This document shows, piece after piece, positions 27,584 through 36,698 of a DNA stretch of 64,000 nucleotides (within the stretch, counting starts at the first letter, position 1; each line of letters starts with the position of its first letter). A model generated the notes under the pieces. The model did not search any database. It was not told where the DNA came from and worked only from the letters and a program-made list of their open reading frames with translations. The stretch covers positions 2,028,821 to 2,092,820 of the forward strand of contig NZ_LR733556.1 in assembly GCF_902506265.1 (NCBI RefSeq), read 5' to 3'. A program made the translations under genes and the position numbers. The stretch is from Flavobacterium sp. 9AF (GTDB lineage Bacteria > Bacteroidota > Bacteroidia > Flavobacteriales > Flavobacteriaceae).

Positions 27584-28351
27584 TTATTTTTGAATAATAA
27601 AACAATCTCTATCATTTAAAAAGTTAAGCTTCTTTCTCACTTCATACATTTCATCTTTATGAATTTCAAAAATAAAGATGCCTTGTTCATCTGTACAATT
27701 TAATAATTCATTACCTAGATAATCAACTATTTGCGAACTACCTGTATATTCTAATTCATTTGCATCAAAACCTATTCTATTTACACCGATAACGTAAGAC
27801 ATATTCTCAATAGCTCGAGCTTTTAATAATGAATCCCAAGCATATATTCTTGGCTTTGGCCAATTAGCAACATAAAGAAGCAAATCATATCCTTCGATAT
27901 TTCTACTAAATACAGGAAATCTCAAATCATAACATATGAAAGGACAAATTTTCCAGCCTTGAAAATTAATTATCTTTTTATCTTCTCCTTTTGTGTATAC
28001 TTTTTCTTCTCCAGCTAAAGAAAACAAATGCCTTTTATCATAATACTCAATAGTTCCATCTGGAAAAACAAAAATTAATCTATTGTAATATTTTTCATTT
28101 TCTCTAATTACTATACTTCCTGTTATAGCAATTTTTCTTTCATGAGCATTTTTTTTTAACCACTGTATTGTAGCACCTTCCATGTCTTCGGCTACTTCTA
28201 ATGGATTCATAGTAAATCCAGATGTAAACATTTCTGGTAAAATTAAAAGATCAAAAGGATCTTCACACGAATCAATATATTCTTGAATAAAATTTCTATT
28301 CTCTTCAGGCTTTTGCCAAATCAATTTGGTTTGAAAAATTGCTATTTTCAT
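27584..28351 (-). CDS. Nitrilase-superfamily amidohydrolase (omega-amidase/YafV-like)
   Basis: The 255-residue cytosolic protein has the Glu-Lys-Cys triad of the nitrilase family: Glu40 in LPEMF, Lys106 in DKRHLF and Cys140 in ICYDLRFP. The FTSGFTMNPL segment and the short C-terminus match the YafV/omega-amidase branch, which deaminates alpha-keto acid amides such as alpha-ketoglutaramate as metabolite repair. The substrate is an inference from family resemblance. The TAA stop at the right of the lipoprotein gene and the stop of this gene are directly adjacent (TAATTA at 27581-27586), and no terminator separates them. Confidence 0.9.
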   Translation of the reverse strand: MKIAIFQTKLIWQKPEENRNFIQEYIDSCEDPFDLLILPEMFTSGFTMNPLEVAEDMEGATIQWLKKNAHERKIAITGSIVIRENEKYYNRLIFVFPDGTIEYYDKRHLFSLAGEEKVYTKGEDKKIINFQGWKICPFICYDLRFPVFSRNIEGYDLLLYVANWPKPRIYAWDSLLKARAIENMSYVIGVNRIGFDANELEYTGSSQIVDYLGNELLNCTDEQGIFIFEIHKDEMYEVRKKLNFLNDRDCFIIQK

Positions 28352-28450
28352 AGTTTAAGTATAAAATACAGAGTAAAAATAATAAATAAAGTAATAATTG
28401 ATAACTTACTTTTACTTAATTAAAATCTTTATTCATTAAAACTAAAGTTT

Positions 28451-28458
28451 TATCTTTG
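28451..28458 (+). promoter_or_regulatory. -7 promoter box for the PfkB kinase gene
   Basis: TATCTTTG matches TAnnTTTG, 23 bases before the ATG at 28482. The -33 TTG is not evident. Confidence 0.6.
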
Positions 28459-28481
28459 CAACTTATTTCAAAAAGTAGATA

Positions 28482-29408
28482 ATGAACAAATTATTAATCG
28501 TAGGCACAGTAGCATTTGACGCTATTGAAACACCTTTCGGAAAAACAGATAAAATTTTAGGAGGAGCAGCAACATATATAGGGTTATCATCCTCTTTTTT
28601 TAATGTTGATGCTGCAATCGTATCAGTTGTAGGTGAAGATTTTCCAAAAGAACATTTAGATTTATTAGAAAATAAAGGAATAAATATCGAAGGTATAGAA
28701 ATTGTTAAAGGAGGTAAAACATTCTTTTGGAGTGGAAAATATCATAATGATTTGAATTCAAGAGACACCTTAGTAACTGAATTAAATGTTTTAGCCGATT
28801 TTAATCCAGTTGTTCCATCTCAATATAAAAATTCCGAAGTTGTATTACTTGGCAATTTACACCCATTAGTCCAATCAAGTGTTTTAAATCAAATGGAAGT
28901 TAAACCCAAACTAATTGTTTTAGACACAATGAACTTTTGGATGGACTGTGCTTTACAAGAACTTTTAGATGTAATAAAAAGAGTAGACGTAATAACCATT
29001 AATGATGAAGAAGCACGTCAGTTATCTGGAGAATACTCATTGGTAAAAGCGGCTCAAAAAATTCATACCATGGGCCCAAAATATGTAGTAATTAAAAAAG
29101 GGGAACACGGTGCTTTGTTATTCCACGATAAAGAAGTTTTCTTTGCACCTGCCCTACCATTAGAAGAAGTATTTGACCCCACAGGAGCTGGTGATACATT
29201 TGCTGGTGGCTTTGCTGGTTATATAGCACAAAGTGAAAACATTTCTTTTGACAATATGAAAAACGCTATTATTTACGGTTCCAATTTAGCCTCTTTTTGT
29301 GTAGAAAAATTTGGAACAGAAAGAATGGAAAAATTAGACAAACAAGAAGTAATTGCACGTTTACAACAATTTAAAGCGCTAACGCAATTTGAAATAGAAT
29401 TAGATTAA
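28482..29408 (+). CDS. PfkB family carbohydrate/nucleoside kinase
   Basis: The product has 308 residues. The family signatures are GGAATYIGLSSSFFNVDAAIVSVVGEDF (N-terminal substrate lid region, from about residue 27) and the C-terminal motif DPTGAGDTFAGGFAGYIA near residue 230, where Asp is the catalytic base and GAGD forms the anion hole. It phosphorylates a sugar or nucleoside. Flavobacterial members are annotated as sugar or ribokinase-like kinases, and the substrate cannot be told here. It has its own -7 box and a terminator, followed by purF. Its position before a purine gene hints at nucleoside salvage, but this is inference. Confidence 0.9.
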   Translation: MNKLLIVGTVAFDAIETPFGKTDKILGGAATYIGLSSSFFNVDAAIVSVVGEDFPKEHLDLLENKGINIEGIEIVKGGKTFFWSGKYHNDLNSRDTLVTELNVLADFNPVVPSQYKNSEVVLLGNLHPLVQSSVLNQMEVKPKLIVLDTMNFWMDCALQELLDVIKRVDVITINDEEARQLSGEYSLVKAAQKIHTMGPKYVVIKKGEHGALLFHDKEVFFAPALPLEEVFDPTGAGDTFAGGFAGYIAQSENISFDNMKNAIIYGSNLASFCVEKFGTERMEKLDKQEVIARLQQFKALTQFEIELD

Positions 29409-29415
29409 ACTCATA

Positions 29416-29439
29416 CGCCTCGATTTTCGGGGCTTTTTT
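29416..29439 (+). terminator. Intrinsic terminator between the PfkB kinase gene and purF
   Basis: GCCTCGA and TTCGGGGC form a stem with one mismatch, followed by a T-run. It lies 8 bases after the stop codon. Confidence 0.8.
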
Positions 29440-29484
29440 AAATAATTTTCATCATATAATTACTCTCAACAACACAACAACTTT

Positions 29485-31383
29485 ATGAGTGACGCAATTA
29501 AACATGAATGCGGGATTGCCCTTTTAAGGCTTTTAAAACCATTAGAATATTACAAAGAAAAATACGGTTCTTCTTTCTATGGGGTTCAAAAGATGTATCT
29601 TTTAATGGAAAAGCAACATAATCGTGGCCAAGATGGTGCTGGTTTAGCCAGCATAAAAATGGATATGGATCCAGGGCAACGATATATTAGTCGCATTCGT
29701 TCCAATCATTCTCAACCCATACAAGATATATTCTCTCAAATAAACGGAAGAATAAGCAGTGAACTACAAGAAAATCCTGAATACCTGAATAATGTTGAAT
29801 TACAAAAAATGCATATTCCTTATATTGCAGAATTGTTTTTAGGTCATGTTCGTTATGGTACTTTTGGAAAAAACAGCATAGAAAGTGTACATCCATTTTT
29901 ACGTCAAAACAATTGGATGCATCGCAATTTAATTGTAGCTGGTAACTTCAATCTTACTAATGTCAAAGAATTATTTCAAAGCCTAGTCGATTTAGGACAA
30001 CACCCAAAAGAGTTAGCTGATACCGTAACGGTAATGGAAAAAATTGGTCACTTTCTTGATGACGAAGTTACCGATTTATATCAAAAATGCAAAAATGAAG
30101 GCTATTCAAAAAAAGAAGCTTCTGCTGTCATAGCTGAACGTTTAAATATTGCAAAAATATTAGAAAGAGCTTCCAGAAACTGGGATGGTGGCTACGCTAT
30201 GGCAGGCTTAATTGGCCATGGCGATTCTTTTGTTTTGAGAGATCCAGCAGGAATTAGACCAGCATATTATTATCAAGATGATGAAATAGCTGTAGTTGCT
30301 TCAGAAAGACCTGTTATTCAAACCGTTTTTAATGTCCCTTTTGAAAAGGTAAAGGAATTGGAACCAGGAAATGCCATTATTATTAAAAAAAACGGAACTG
30401 TATCAATTGAGGAAGTGCGTAAACCACTTATTAAAAAAGCTTGTTCTTTTGAACGTATTTATTTTTCTCGAGGTAGCGATACAGAAATATATCAAGAGCG
30501 AAAAGAGCTGGGAAAACTAGTATTCCCTTCAGTTTTAAAAGCTATTGAATATGATACTGACAACACCGTTTTCTCATTTATACCAAACACAGCTGAAACA
30601 TCATTTTATGGAATGGTTGAAGCTGCAAATGATTTTTTAAATCAAAGAAAAATTAAGTCGATTTTAGAAAGCAAAAATCAACTATCTGAAGAAAAATTAC
30701 AAGAGATTTTAGCCGTAAAATTAAGAACTGAAAAAGTAGCAATCAAAGATGCTAAATTACGTACATTTATAACAGAAGATAGCAGTAGAGATGATTTAGT
30801 TGCGCATGTTTATGACGTAACTTACGGTGTGGTTAAAAACGATGATAATTTAGTAATTATTGACGACAGTATTGTAAGAGGAACTACACTGAAACAAAGC
30901 ATCATTAAAATGATGGATCGATTACAACCTAAACGTATTATTGTTGTTTCTTCTGCTCCACAAATTAGATATCCTGATTGTTATGGAATAGACATGGCAA
31001 AATTAGAAGGGCTAGTAGCTTTTAGAGCCGCTTTAGAATTATTAAAAGAACGCAATCTATATCACATTGTAGACGAAGTATATAAAAAATCCAAAAGTCA
31101 AGAATTATTCAAGGATGACGAAGTAGTTAACTACGTTAAAGAAATCTACGCACCTTTTTCTGATGAAGAAATTTCAGATAAGATTGCAGAAATGTTAACA
31201 CCAGAAGGAGTACGTGCAGATATTAAAATAATCTATCAGAAAGTAGCTGATTTACATAAAGCCTGTCCAAAAAATTTAGGAGATTGGTACTTCACAGGAG
31301 ATTATCCTACAGCAGGAGGAAACCGAGTTGTTAATCGAGCTTTCATGAATTTTTATGAAGGAAAAGACGCAAGAGCATATTAA
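29485..31383 (+). CDS. purF: Amidophosphoribosyltransferase
   Basis: PurF makes 5-phosphoribosylamine from PRPP and glutamine, the first committed step of purine synthesis. The 632-residue length is larger than the about 500 residues of E. coli PurF, which is typical of the Bacteroidetes form. The N-terminal glutaminase begins after a short propeptide with Cys9 in HECGIALL as the nucleophile, and a GHVRYGTFG segment follows. The PRPP motif VIIDDSIVRGTTLKQS lies at residues about 457-472, with TVVI-like neighbours. No Shine-Dalgarno is visible. It is probably monocistronic; the next sequence downstream is the small-RNA-like repeats. Confidence 0.93.
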   Translation: MSDAIKHECGIALLRLLKPLEYYKEKYGSSFYGVQKMYLLMEKQHNRGQDGAGLASIKMDMDPGQRYISRIRSNHSQPIQDIFSQINGRISSELQENPEYLNNVELQKMHIPYIAELFLGHVRYGTFGKNSIESVHPFLRQNNWMHRNLIVAGNFNLTNVKELFQSLVDLGQHPKELADTVTVMEKIGHFLDDEVTDLYQKCKNEGYSKKEASAVIAERLNIAKILERASRNWDGGYAMAGLIGHGDSFVLRDPAGIRPAYYYQDDEIAVVASERPVIQTVFNVPFEKVKELEPGNAIIIKKNGTVSIEEVRKPLIKKACSFERIYFSRGSDTEIYQERKELGKLVFPSVLKAIEYDTDNTVFSFIPNTAETSFYGMVEAANDFLNQRKIKSILESKNQLSEEKLQEILAVKLRTEKVAIKDAKLRTFITEDSSRDDLVAHVYDVTYGVVKNDDNLVIIDDSIVRGTTLKQSIIKMMDRLQPKRIIVVSSAPQIRYPDCYGIDMAKLEGLVAFRAALELLKERNLYHIVDEVYKKSKSQELFKDDEVVNYVKEIYAPFSDEEISDKIAEMLTPEGVRADIKIIYQKVADLHKACPKNLGDWYFTGDYPTAGGNRVVNRAFMNFYEGKDARAY

Positions 31384-31415
31384 AAATTGCCATTCGTCGA
31401 GTTTTTAGGTTATTG

Positions 31416-31541
31416 AACAATTTTTTTGTGTTACAAAATAAGGTTGCCATAATTTAGCATTACCAGAAAATTAGTAGGTTAAGTTTTATGGTAGATTTGG
31501 GGCAAAAAGGGTGAAAGTAATTTCACCTTTTTTTTTTGCAT
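31416..31541 (+). ncRNA. Candidate small RNA gene, copy 1 of a tandem pair
   Basis: A promoter-like TTG (31426-31428), 21 bases of spacer and TAATTTAG (31450-31457, one change from TAnnTTTG) precede a conserved segment. TTACCA at 31460-31465 can pair with TGGTAG at 31489-31494, with a competing YTAC/GTAG pairing. A GGTGAAA/TTTCACC stem at 31510-31527 with a ten-T run (31528-31537) is an intrinsic terminator. If the start is near 31460 the RNA is about 75 nt. The unit lies after purF and does not lead any gene on its strand, so it is more likely a trans-acting RNA than a riboswitch. Confidence 0.6.
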
Positions 31542-31594
31542 TTATTTTAAAAAAATCTCAGAAACAAACATTTAATCGTTTTTTTTTACACTTC

Positions 31595-31720
31595 AACAAT
31601 TTTTTTATGCACGCATATAAAATCCGTCATATTTTAGCACTACCAGAAAATTAGTAGGTTAAGTTTTATGGTAGATTTGGGGCAAAAAGGGTGAAAGTAA
31701 TTTCACCTTTTTTTTTGCAT
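31595..31720 (+). ncRNA. Candidate small RNA gene, copy 2 of a tandem pair
   Basis: The segment 31641-31717 is identical to 31461-31537 of copy 1 apart from one T fewer in the terminal T-run. Upstream, the copies differ in the spacer while keeping TAnnTTAG (31630-31637) and the pairing partner (here CTACCA, fully complementary to TGGTAG at 31669-31674). Copy 1 has T where copy 2 has C, and both still pair with G. The terminator stem GGTGAAA/TTTCACC lies at 31690-31707 with a nine-T run. Read the other way, its hairpin could also terminate the minus-strand genes to its right. Confidence 0.6.
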
Positions 31721-31758
31721 AAATACATTCTTAACTGTTGTTTTAAATTATAAATACT

Positions 31759-32193
31759 TTATAAAGACTCAAGTATTTTTTCTAATCTATCAAAATTCTC
31801 TTCGTTTTTTGGGCCTACAAAGTTTTTTACCTTATTACATTCTTTAACTGTTTGAAAAATCATTCGAAAAGAAATTTTCGTTTTCAAATCTGAAATTTTT
31901 TCAAACGCTACTTCCATATTAAATAGAGGTTGAGATAGTCTTTTCCAAGCCACTAATTTTTTAGGTTGTACAATAGTAAAAATAGATTCGTTTTCGTAAT
32001 TTCCTTTTTCTGGTCCGTGCATAGTCAAAATCCATTTACCATTAGGTTGTAAATCAAACTCATGTATCGTATTAGTAAATTCTTTTGGTCCCCACCAATT
32101 TTTTAAGATTTCAGGATTTTCAAATGCTTGATACACTTTTTCTACAGACGCGTTTAGAATTCTAAAGCTATAAATTTCATTTTCAGCTATCAT
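31759..32193 (-). CDS. AHSA1-like SRPBCC domain protein
   Basis: The 144-residue protein has the Aha1/START-like (SRPBCC) pattern: FRILNASVEKVYQAFENPEILKNWWGP at residues 10-36, then QPNGKWILTMHGPEKGNY and an FEKISDLKTKISFRM strand. These beta-grip proteins bind hydrophobic ligands; the specific ligand is unknown. It has no signal peptide and starts at an ATG. It lies 13 bases downstream of the DJ-1-like lipoprotein gene on the same strand, so the two are probably cotranscribed. I see no stronger functional clue. Confidence 0.88.
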   Translation of the reverse strand: MIAENEIYSFRILNASVEKVYQAFENPEILKNWWGPKEFTNTIHEFDLQPNGKWILTMHGPEKGNYENESIFTIVQPKKLVAWKRLSQPLFNMEVAFEKISDLKTKISFRMIFQTVKECNKVKNFVGPKNEENFDRLEKILESL

Positions 32194-32206
32194 ATTTAAA
32201 ACTTTT

Positions 32207-32959
32207 CTAGTTTTTCCAATTTTGAAGTCGGTCTAAGTATAAATAACTTTCTACAAATTTACGATGCTCCTTTGAAGTCATTTTTTCTAATAGTTGTAAA
32301 GCAGAAATGTAACTTGCTAAATTTCCATTTGAAGAAAGAAACTTACCGTCCTCCATATAGGTTACTAAACTGTCGTTTTGTACTTTTAAATTAGGATAGT
32401 CTATTTGCAATTGTTTTCCTCCACCAATCCAAGTCACAATCTTATGTCCGTCTGCTATTCCTGAAGCTCCAATTAATTGCGCGCCACCACAATTACTTAC
32501 CGTGTACTCAGTCTCTTTATTTTTATTTTTTATAAAATCTACTAGTTTTTTGTTGTGTACTTGTGCATACATGTCATAAGCGCTTGGTACAAATAGTGCG
32601 GTTAGTTTAGGACAGTCTTCAAATGTATAGTCTGGAACAAAGTGCAAACCGTCTTCGGTTGTAATTGGGTTTTTAGTTTCAGCAATTGCAATGACATTAA
32701 AAAGTTGTTTACCTTCCTCAGTTGGTTTCCCAAAAACATCTGAAGTTGCTACAACCTCGCTTTGCAAAACACCATTATACATCAGTAATCCAATAGTAGG
32801 CAATTCTGGATTGAATGGCTTTAGATGTTTGGTTAAAGTATCGGATTTACTTTCTGTTATTTCTTTTGTAGTTTCGGAGAATTCATTCTTTTTTTTATTG
32901 GAAGTACAAGCAATTAAACTTATAAAAAAGAGACCTAAAATTAGTGAACATGCTTTCAT
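32207..32959 (-). CDS. DJ-1/PfpI-family (GATase1-like) lipoprotein
   Basis: From the ATG at 32957-32959 the protein has 250 residues. It has a lipoprotein signal peptide with lipobox LIAC and Cys18 as lipid site. An earlier in-frame start (up to 32998) would put a long hydrophilic tail before the signal peptide, so I reject it. The DJ-1 core shows IGLLMYNGVLQSEVVATSDVFG near residue 57 and the nucleophile elbow SNCGGAQLIGASGIADG with the conserved Cys. The usual DJ-1 proteins are cytosolic, so an envelope-anchored form is unusual but known in Bacteroidetes. Substrate unknown. It is cotranscribed with the AHSA1-like gene. Confidence 0.85.
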   Translation of the reverse strand: MKACSLILGLFFISLIACTSNKKKNEFSETTKEITESKSDTLTKHLKPFNPELPTIGLLMYNGVLQSEVVATSDVFGKPTEEGKQLFNVIAIAETKNPITTEDGLHFVPDYTFEDCPKLTALFVPSAYDMYAQVHNKKLVDFIKNKNKETEYTVSNCGGAQLIGASGIADGHKIVTWIGGGKQLQIDYPNLKVQNDSLVTYMEDGKFLSSNGNLASYISALQLLEKMTSKEHRKFVESYLYLDRLQNWKN

Positions 32960-33207
32960 TTTTCGAATTGTTTTTTTGTAAAATATTAAGATTATCAAAG
33001 ATACTTAAGTCTTTATTAAAAGAGCAATTAAAAGTATAAGAGACAAGAATAATAAATCTAGTATTAATACTATAAAAAACTAATAACCTATATCAAAGTT
33101 CACTTAAAATCATATTTTAATCCAGTGCAAAGGAATTTAAATTAATATTATAACCCAATCCTTCTGATTTTTTGGTTAAAAAAAACCTACAATTATATGA
33201 AATTTAG

Positions 33208-33215
33208 TATTTTCG
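33208..33215 (+). promoter_or_regulatory. -7-like box for ileS
   Basis: TATTTTCG is one base from TAnnTTTG and lies 25 bases before the ATG. The same variant TATTTTCG precedes the BNR-repeat gene (53496-53503). The rest of the 281-base gap 32960-33240 shows nothing else. Confidence 0.4.
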
Positions 33216-33240
33216 CATCTTCAAATTAGAAAGCGATATA

Positions 33241-36200
33241 ATGAGTACTAAATTTACTGAATATAAAGGACTTGACTTACCCACAGTTGCGTCTGAAGTA
33301 TTGGATTTTTGGAAAAAAGAAAACATCTTCGATAAGAGTGTGAGCACTCGTGAAGGCAATACCCCATATGTTTTTTTTGAAGGACCTCCTTCAGCTAATG
33401 GATTGCCTGGTATTCACCATGTAATGGCTCGTGCTATTAAAGATATTTTTTGCCGTTATAAAACGCAAAAAGGATTCCAAGTGAAGCGTAAAGCAGGTTG
33501 GGACACACACGGTTTACCTGTAGAATTAGGTACCGAAAAAGAATTAGGTATTACGAAAGAAGATGTAGGAAAAAAACTAACAGTTGCAGAATACAACGAA
33601 GCGTGTAAACGCACAGTTATGCGCTATACTGATGTTTGGAACGACTTAACTGAAAAAATGGGATATTGGGTAGATATGGAAAACCCTTATGTTACCTATA
33701 AATCCAAATATATGGAAACGGTTTGGTGGTTGTTGAAACAAATCTATAACAAAGATTTGATGTACAAAGGCTACACTATCCAACCCTATTCTCCCAAAGC
33801 AGGAACTGGTTTAAGTTCGAATGAAGTTAATCAACCGGGTAGTTACAGAGACGTTACCGATACAACTGTAGTAGCTCAATTTAAAACTATTACAGAAACG
33901 TTACCAGATTTTTTACAAAATTTAGGCGAAATACACCTATTAGCTTGGACCACTACTCCTTGGACCTTGCCAAGTAATACGGCTTTAACTGTAGGATCAA
34001 AAATTGACTATGTTTTAGTAAAAACCTTTAATCAATATACTTTCGAACCTATCAATGTTGTTTTAGCCAAAAACTTAGTTGGGAAACAATTTAGCAAAAC
34101 CTACTTTGAATCAACAGAAGCTATTGATTTTGAAAACTTCAAAGAAGGTGATAAAAAAATTCCTTACCAAATTATAAAAGAATTCAAAGGAGCAGATTTA
34201 GTAGGTATTCGTTATAAACAATTAATGCCTCTGGTATTACCAAATGACAATCCAGAAAATGCTTTTAGAGTGATTGCTGGAGATTTTGTAACAACAGAAG
34301 ATGGAACAGGAATTGTTCACACTGCGCCTACTTTTGGAGCAGATGATGCTAAAGTGGCAAAAGAAGCTTCACCTGAAGTGCCTCCTATGTTAATAAAAGA
34401 TGCTAATGACAACTTAGTTCCTCTAGTAGATTTACAAGGTAGATTTGTACAAGGTTTAGGTGACTATTCAGGTAAATACGTTAAAAACGAATATTACAAC
34501 GAGGGAGAAGCACCTGAACGTTCTGTTGATGTAGAAATTGCTATTCAATTAAAAGAAGAAAACAAAGCCTTTAAGGTTGAAAAATACGTACACAGTTATC
34601 CACATTGCTGGAGAACAGACAAACCTATTTTATACTATCCATTAGATTCTTGGTTCATTAAAATTTCTGAGGTTAGAGATCGAATGTTTGATTTAAACGA
34701 AACTATTAATTGGAAACCAAAATCTACAGGAGAAGGACGTTTTGGAAATTGGCTAAAAAACTCAAATGATTGGAATTTATCGCGTTCGAGATATTGGGGA
34801 ATTCCATTGCCAATTTGGAGAAATGAAGAAGGAACGGAAGAAATTATCATAGGTTCAGTAGAAGAACTATATAATGAAATTGAAAAATCCATAGCAGCAG
34901 GTTTCCAAAAAGAAAACCCATACAAGGAATTTGTAATTGGAAATATGTCCGAAGAAAACTATGAATTAGTTGACTTACATAAAAATGTAGTAGATCATAT
35001 CGTTTTAGTTTCTCCTTCTGGTAAACCAATGAAACGTGAAACGGATTTAATTGATGTTTGGTTCGATTCTGGATCAATGCCATATGCACAGTGGCATTAC
35101 CCCTTTGAAAACAAAGATAAAATTGATGCAAACAAAGATTTTCCTGCCGATTTTATTGCTGAAGGTGTCGACCAAACTCGTGGATGGTTTTATACACTAC
35201 ATGCTATTGGAACTTTAGTTTTTGATAAAATTGCTTACAAAAACGTAGTTTCAAACGGATTAGTACTAGATAAAAACGGACAAAAAATGTCGAAACGTTT
35301 AGGCAATGCAGTAGATCCTTTCACTACTTTAGCTGAATATGGACCCGATGCAACGCGTTGGTACATGATTTCTAATGCCAATCCATGGGATAATTTAAAA
35401 TTTGATATCGAAGGTGTAGCAGAAGTAAGAAGAAAGTTTTTTGGAACGCTATATAATACCTATTCTTTCTTTGCGTTATATGCCAATATTGATGGATTTA
35501 AATATACAGAAGCTGAGATTCCATTACAGGAAAGACCAGAGATTGATCGTTGGATCCTATCTGAATTACATACATTAATAAAAACTGTAGATGAAGCTTA
35601 TTCAGATTATGAGCCAACAAAAGCAGCTAGAGCTATTTCAGATTTCGTACAAGAAAATTTAAGCAATTGGTATGTTCGTTTATGCAGAAGAAGATTTTGG
35701 AAAGGCGAATACGGGACAGATAAAATAGCAGCATATCAAACGCTTTACACTTGTTTGGTAACCGTTGCTAAACTAAGCGCTCCTATTGCTCCATTCTTTA
35801 TGGATCAACTATACAAAGATTTAAACACAGTAACAGATAAGGAAAATTTTGAAAGTGTACATTTAGCAGCTTTCCCTAAATCGGTTGAAAACTTTGTTGA
35901 TAAATCACTTGAAAGCAGAATGTGGAAAGCTCAAACTGTATCTTCTCTTGTTTTATCCTTACGAAAAAAAGAAGCTATTAAAGTACGTCAACCTTTACAA
36001 AGAGTAATGATACCAGTACTTGACAAGGTTTTTAAATCTGAAATTGAAGCTGTTGCTGACCTAATAAAAGCAGAAGTTAATGTTAAAGAAATTGAGTTGT
36101 TAGATGATGCTTCTGGGGTATTAGTAAAGCAAATTAAGCCAAATTTCAAAGCTTTAGGGCCTCGCTTCGGAAAAGATATGGGGCTGGTTTCCAAAGAGAT

Positions 36201-36642
36201 ACAATCTTTAACTAATGAACAAATTAATTTATTAGACAAAGAAGGCCAGATAATGCTTGAAATTTCAGGAAAAAGTATTACTTTAACAACCGAAGATGTG
36301 GAGATTTCTTCTCAAGATATTCCAGGTTGGTTAGTGGCTAATTCAAATGGAATTACAGTAGCTCTTGACATTACAATAAACGAACAATTGCGTAATGAAG
36401 GTGTTGCTAGAGAATTAGTCAACAGAATTCAAAATATTAGAAAAGATTCAGGATTTGAGGTAACTGATAAAATAAAAGTAAGTATCGAAAATAACGCTAT
36501 CATTGAAAACGCTATTTTAGAAAATGAAACATACATTAAATCAGAAACTTTAACCGATGAATTAATTTTTGTTCCTAAAATTGAAAATGGTACAGAAATT
36601 GAGTTTGATGAAGTAAAAACAGTTGTGTTAGTATCTAAATAG
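33241..36642 (+). CDS. ileS: Isoleucyl-tRNA synthetase
   Basis: The 1133-residue enzyme charges tRNA(Ile) and edits valine. The class I signature appears as GIHH (residues 57-60) in PSANGLPGIHHVMAR, and KMSKR lies at residues 682-686. The editing (CP1) domain includes LAWTTTPWTLPSN near residue 238. The anticodon-binding region and a C-terminal extension follow. This is the long IleS form. It is followed after 56 bases by the DksA-like gene and then lspA, a conserved order in Bacteroidetes. I see no T-box upstream. Confidence 0.97.
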   Translation: MSTKFTEYKGLDLPTVASEVLDFWKKENIFDKSVSTREGNTPYVFFEGPPSANGLPGIHHVMARAIKDIFCRYKTQKGFQVKRKAGWDTHGLPVELGTEKELGITKEDVGKKLTVAEYNEACKRTVMRYTDVWNDLTEKMGYWVDMENPYVTYKSKYMETVWWLLKQIYNKDLMYKGYTIQPYSPKAGTGLSSNEVNQPGSYRDVTDTTVVAQFKTITETLPDFLQNLGEIHLLAWTTTPWTLPSNTALTVGSKIDYVLVKTFNQYTFEPINVVLAKNLVGKQFSKTYFESTEAIDFENFKEGDKKIPYQIIKEFKGADLVGIRYKQLMPLVLPNDNPENAFRVIAGDFVTTEDGTGIVHTAPTFGADDAKVAKEASPEVPPMLIKDANDNLVPLVDLQGRFVQGLGDYSGKYVKNEYYNEGEAPERSVDVEIAIQLKEENKAFKVEKYVHSYPHCWRTDKPILYYPLDSWFIKISEVRDRMFDLNETINWKPKSTGEGRFGNWLKNSNDWNLSRSRYWGIPLPIWRNEEGTEEIIIGSVEELYNEIEKSIAAGFQKENPYKEFVIGNMSEENYELVDLHKNVVDHIVLVSPSGKPMKRETDLIDVWFDSGSMPYAQWHYPFENKDKIDANKDFPADFIAEGVDQTRGWFYTLHAIGTLVFDKIAYKNVVSNGLVLDKNGQKMSKRLGNAVDPFTTLAEYGPDATRWYMISNANPWDNLKFDIEGVAEVRRKFFGTLYNTYSFFALYANIDGFKYTEAEIPLQERPEIDRWILSELHTLIKTVDEAYSDYEPTKAARAISDFVQENLSNWYVRLCRRRFWKGEYGTDKIAAYQTLYTCLVTVAKLSAPIAPFFMDQLYKDLNTVTDKENFESVHLAAFPKSVENFVDKSLESRMWKAQTVSSLVLSLRKKEAIKVRQPLQRVMIPVLDKVFKSEIEAVADLIKAEVNVKEIELLDDASGVLVKQIKPNFKALGPRFGKDMGLVSKEIQSLTNEQINLLDKEGQIMLEISGKSITLTTEDVEISSQDIPGWLVANSNGITVALDITINEQLRNEGVARELVNRIQNIRKDSGFEVTDKIKVSIENNAIIENAILENETYIKSETLTDELIFVPKIENGTEIEFDEVKTVVLVSK

Positions 36643-36698
36643 AGTAGCTAAAACTCTAATTAGATAGAATAAAGTAGTAATAACCTTAATACATAGAA

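Larger units (their letters stand above)
31384..31758. other. 375-base convergent gap: two small-RNA-like units, no protein gene
   Basis: Between the stop of purF and the stop of the convergent AHSA1-like gene there is no convincing protein-coding frame. The gap is taken up by two direct repeats, 31416-31541 and 31595-31720, with a 53-base spacer. A conserved 8-codon frame (MVDLGQKG) occurs in each copy. Confidence 0.8.

Noticed and set aside
31416-31720. Two repeats as the beginning of a CRISPR array
   Set aside because: The units are about 125 bases, contain terminators and have only two copies; spacers and Cas genes are missing.
32960-32998. Upstream start of the DJ-1-like lipoprotein
   Set aside because: It would place 13 extra residues, several of them basic, before a normal lipoprotein signal peptide.
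32960-33240. T-box or other leader before ileS
   Set aside because: I find no specifier or T-box sequence and no terminator/antiterminator pair; the gap shows only a -7-like box.
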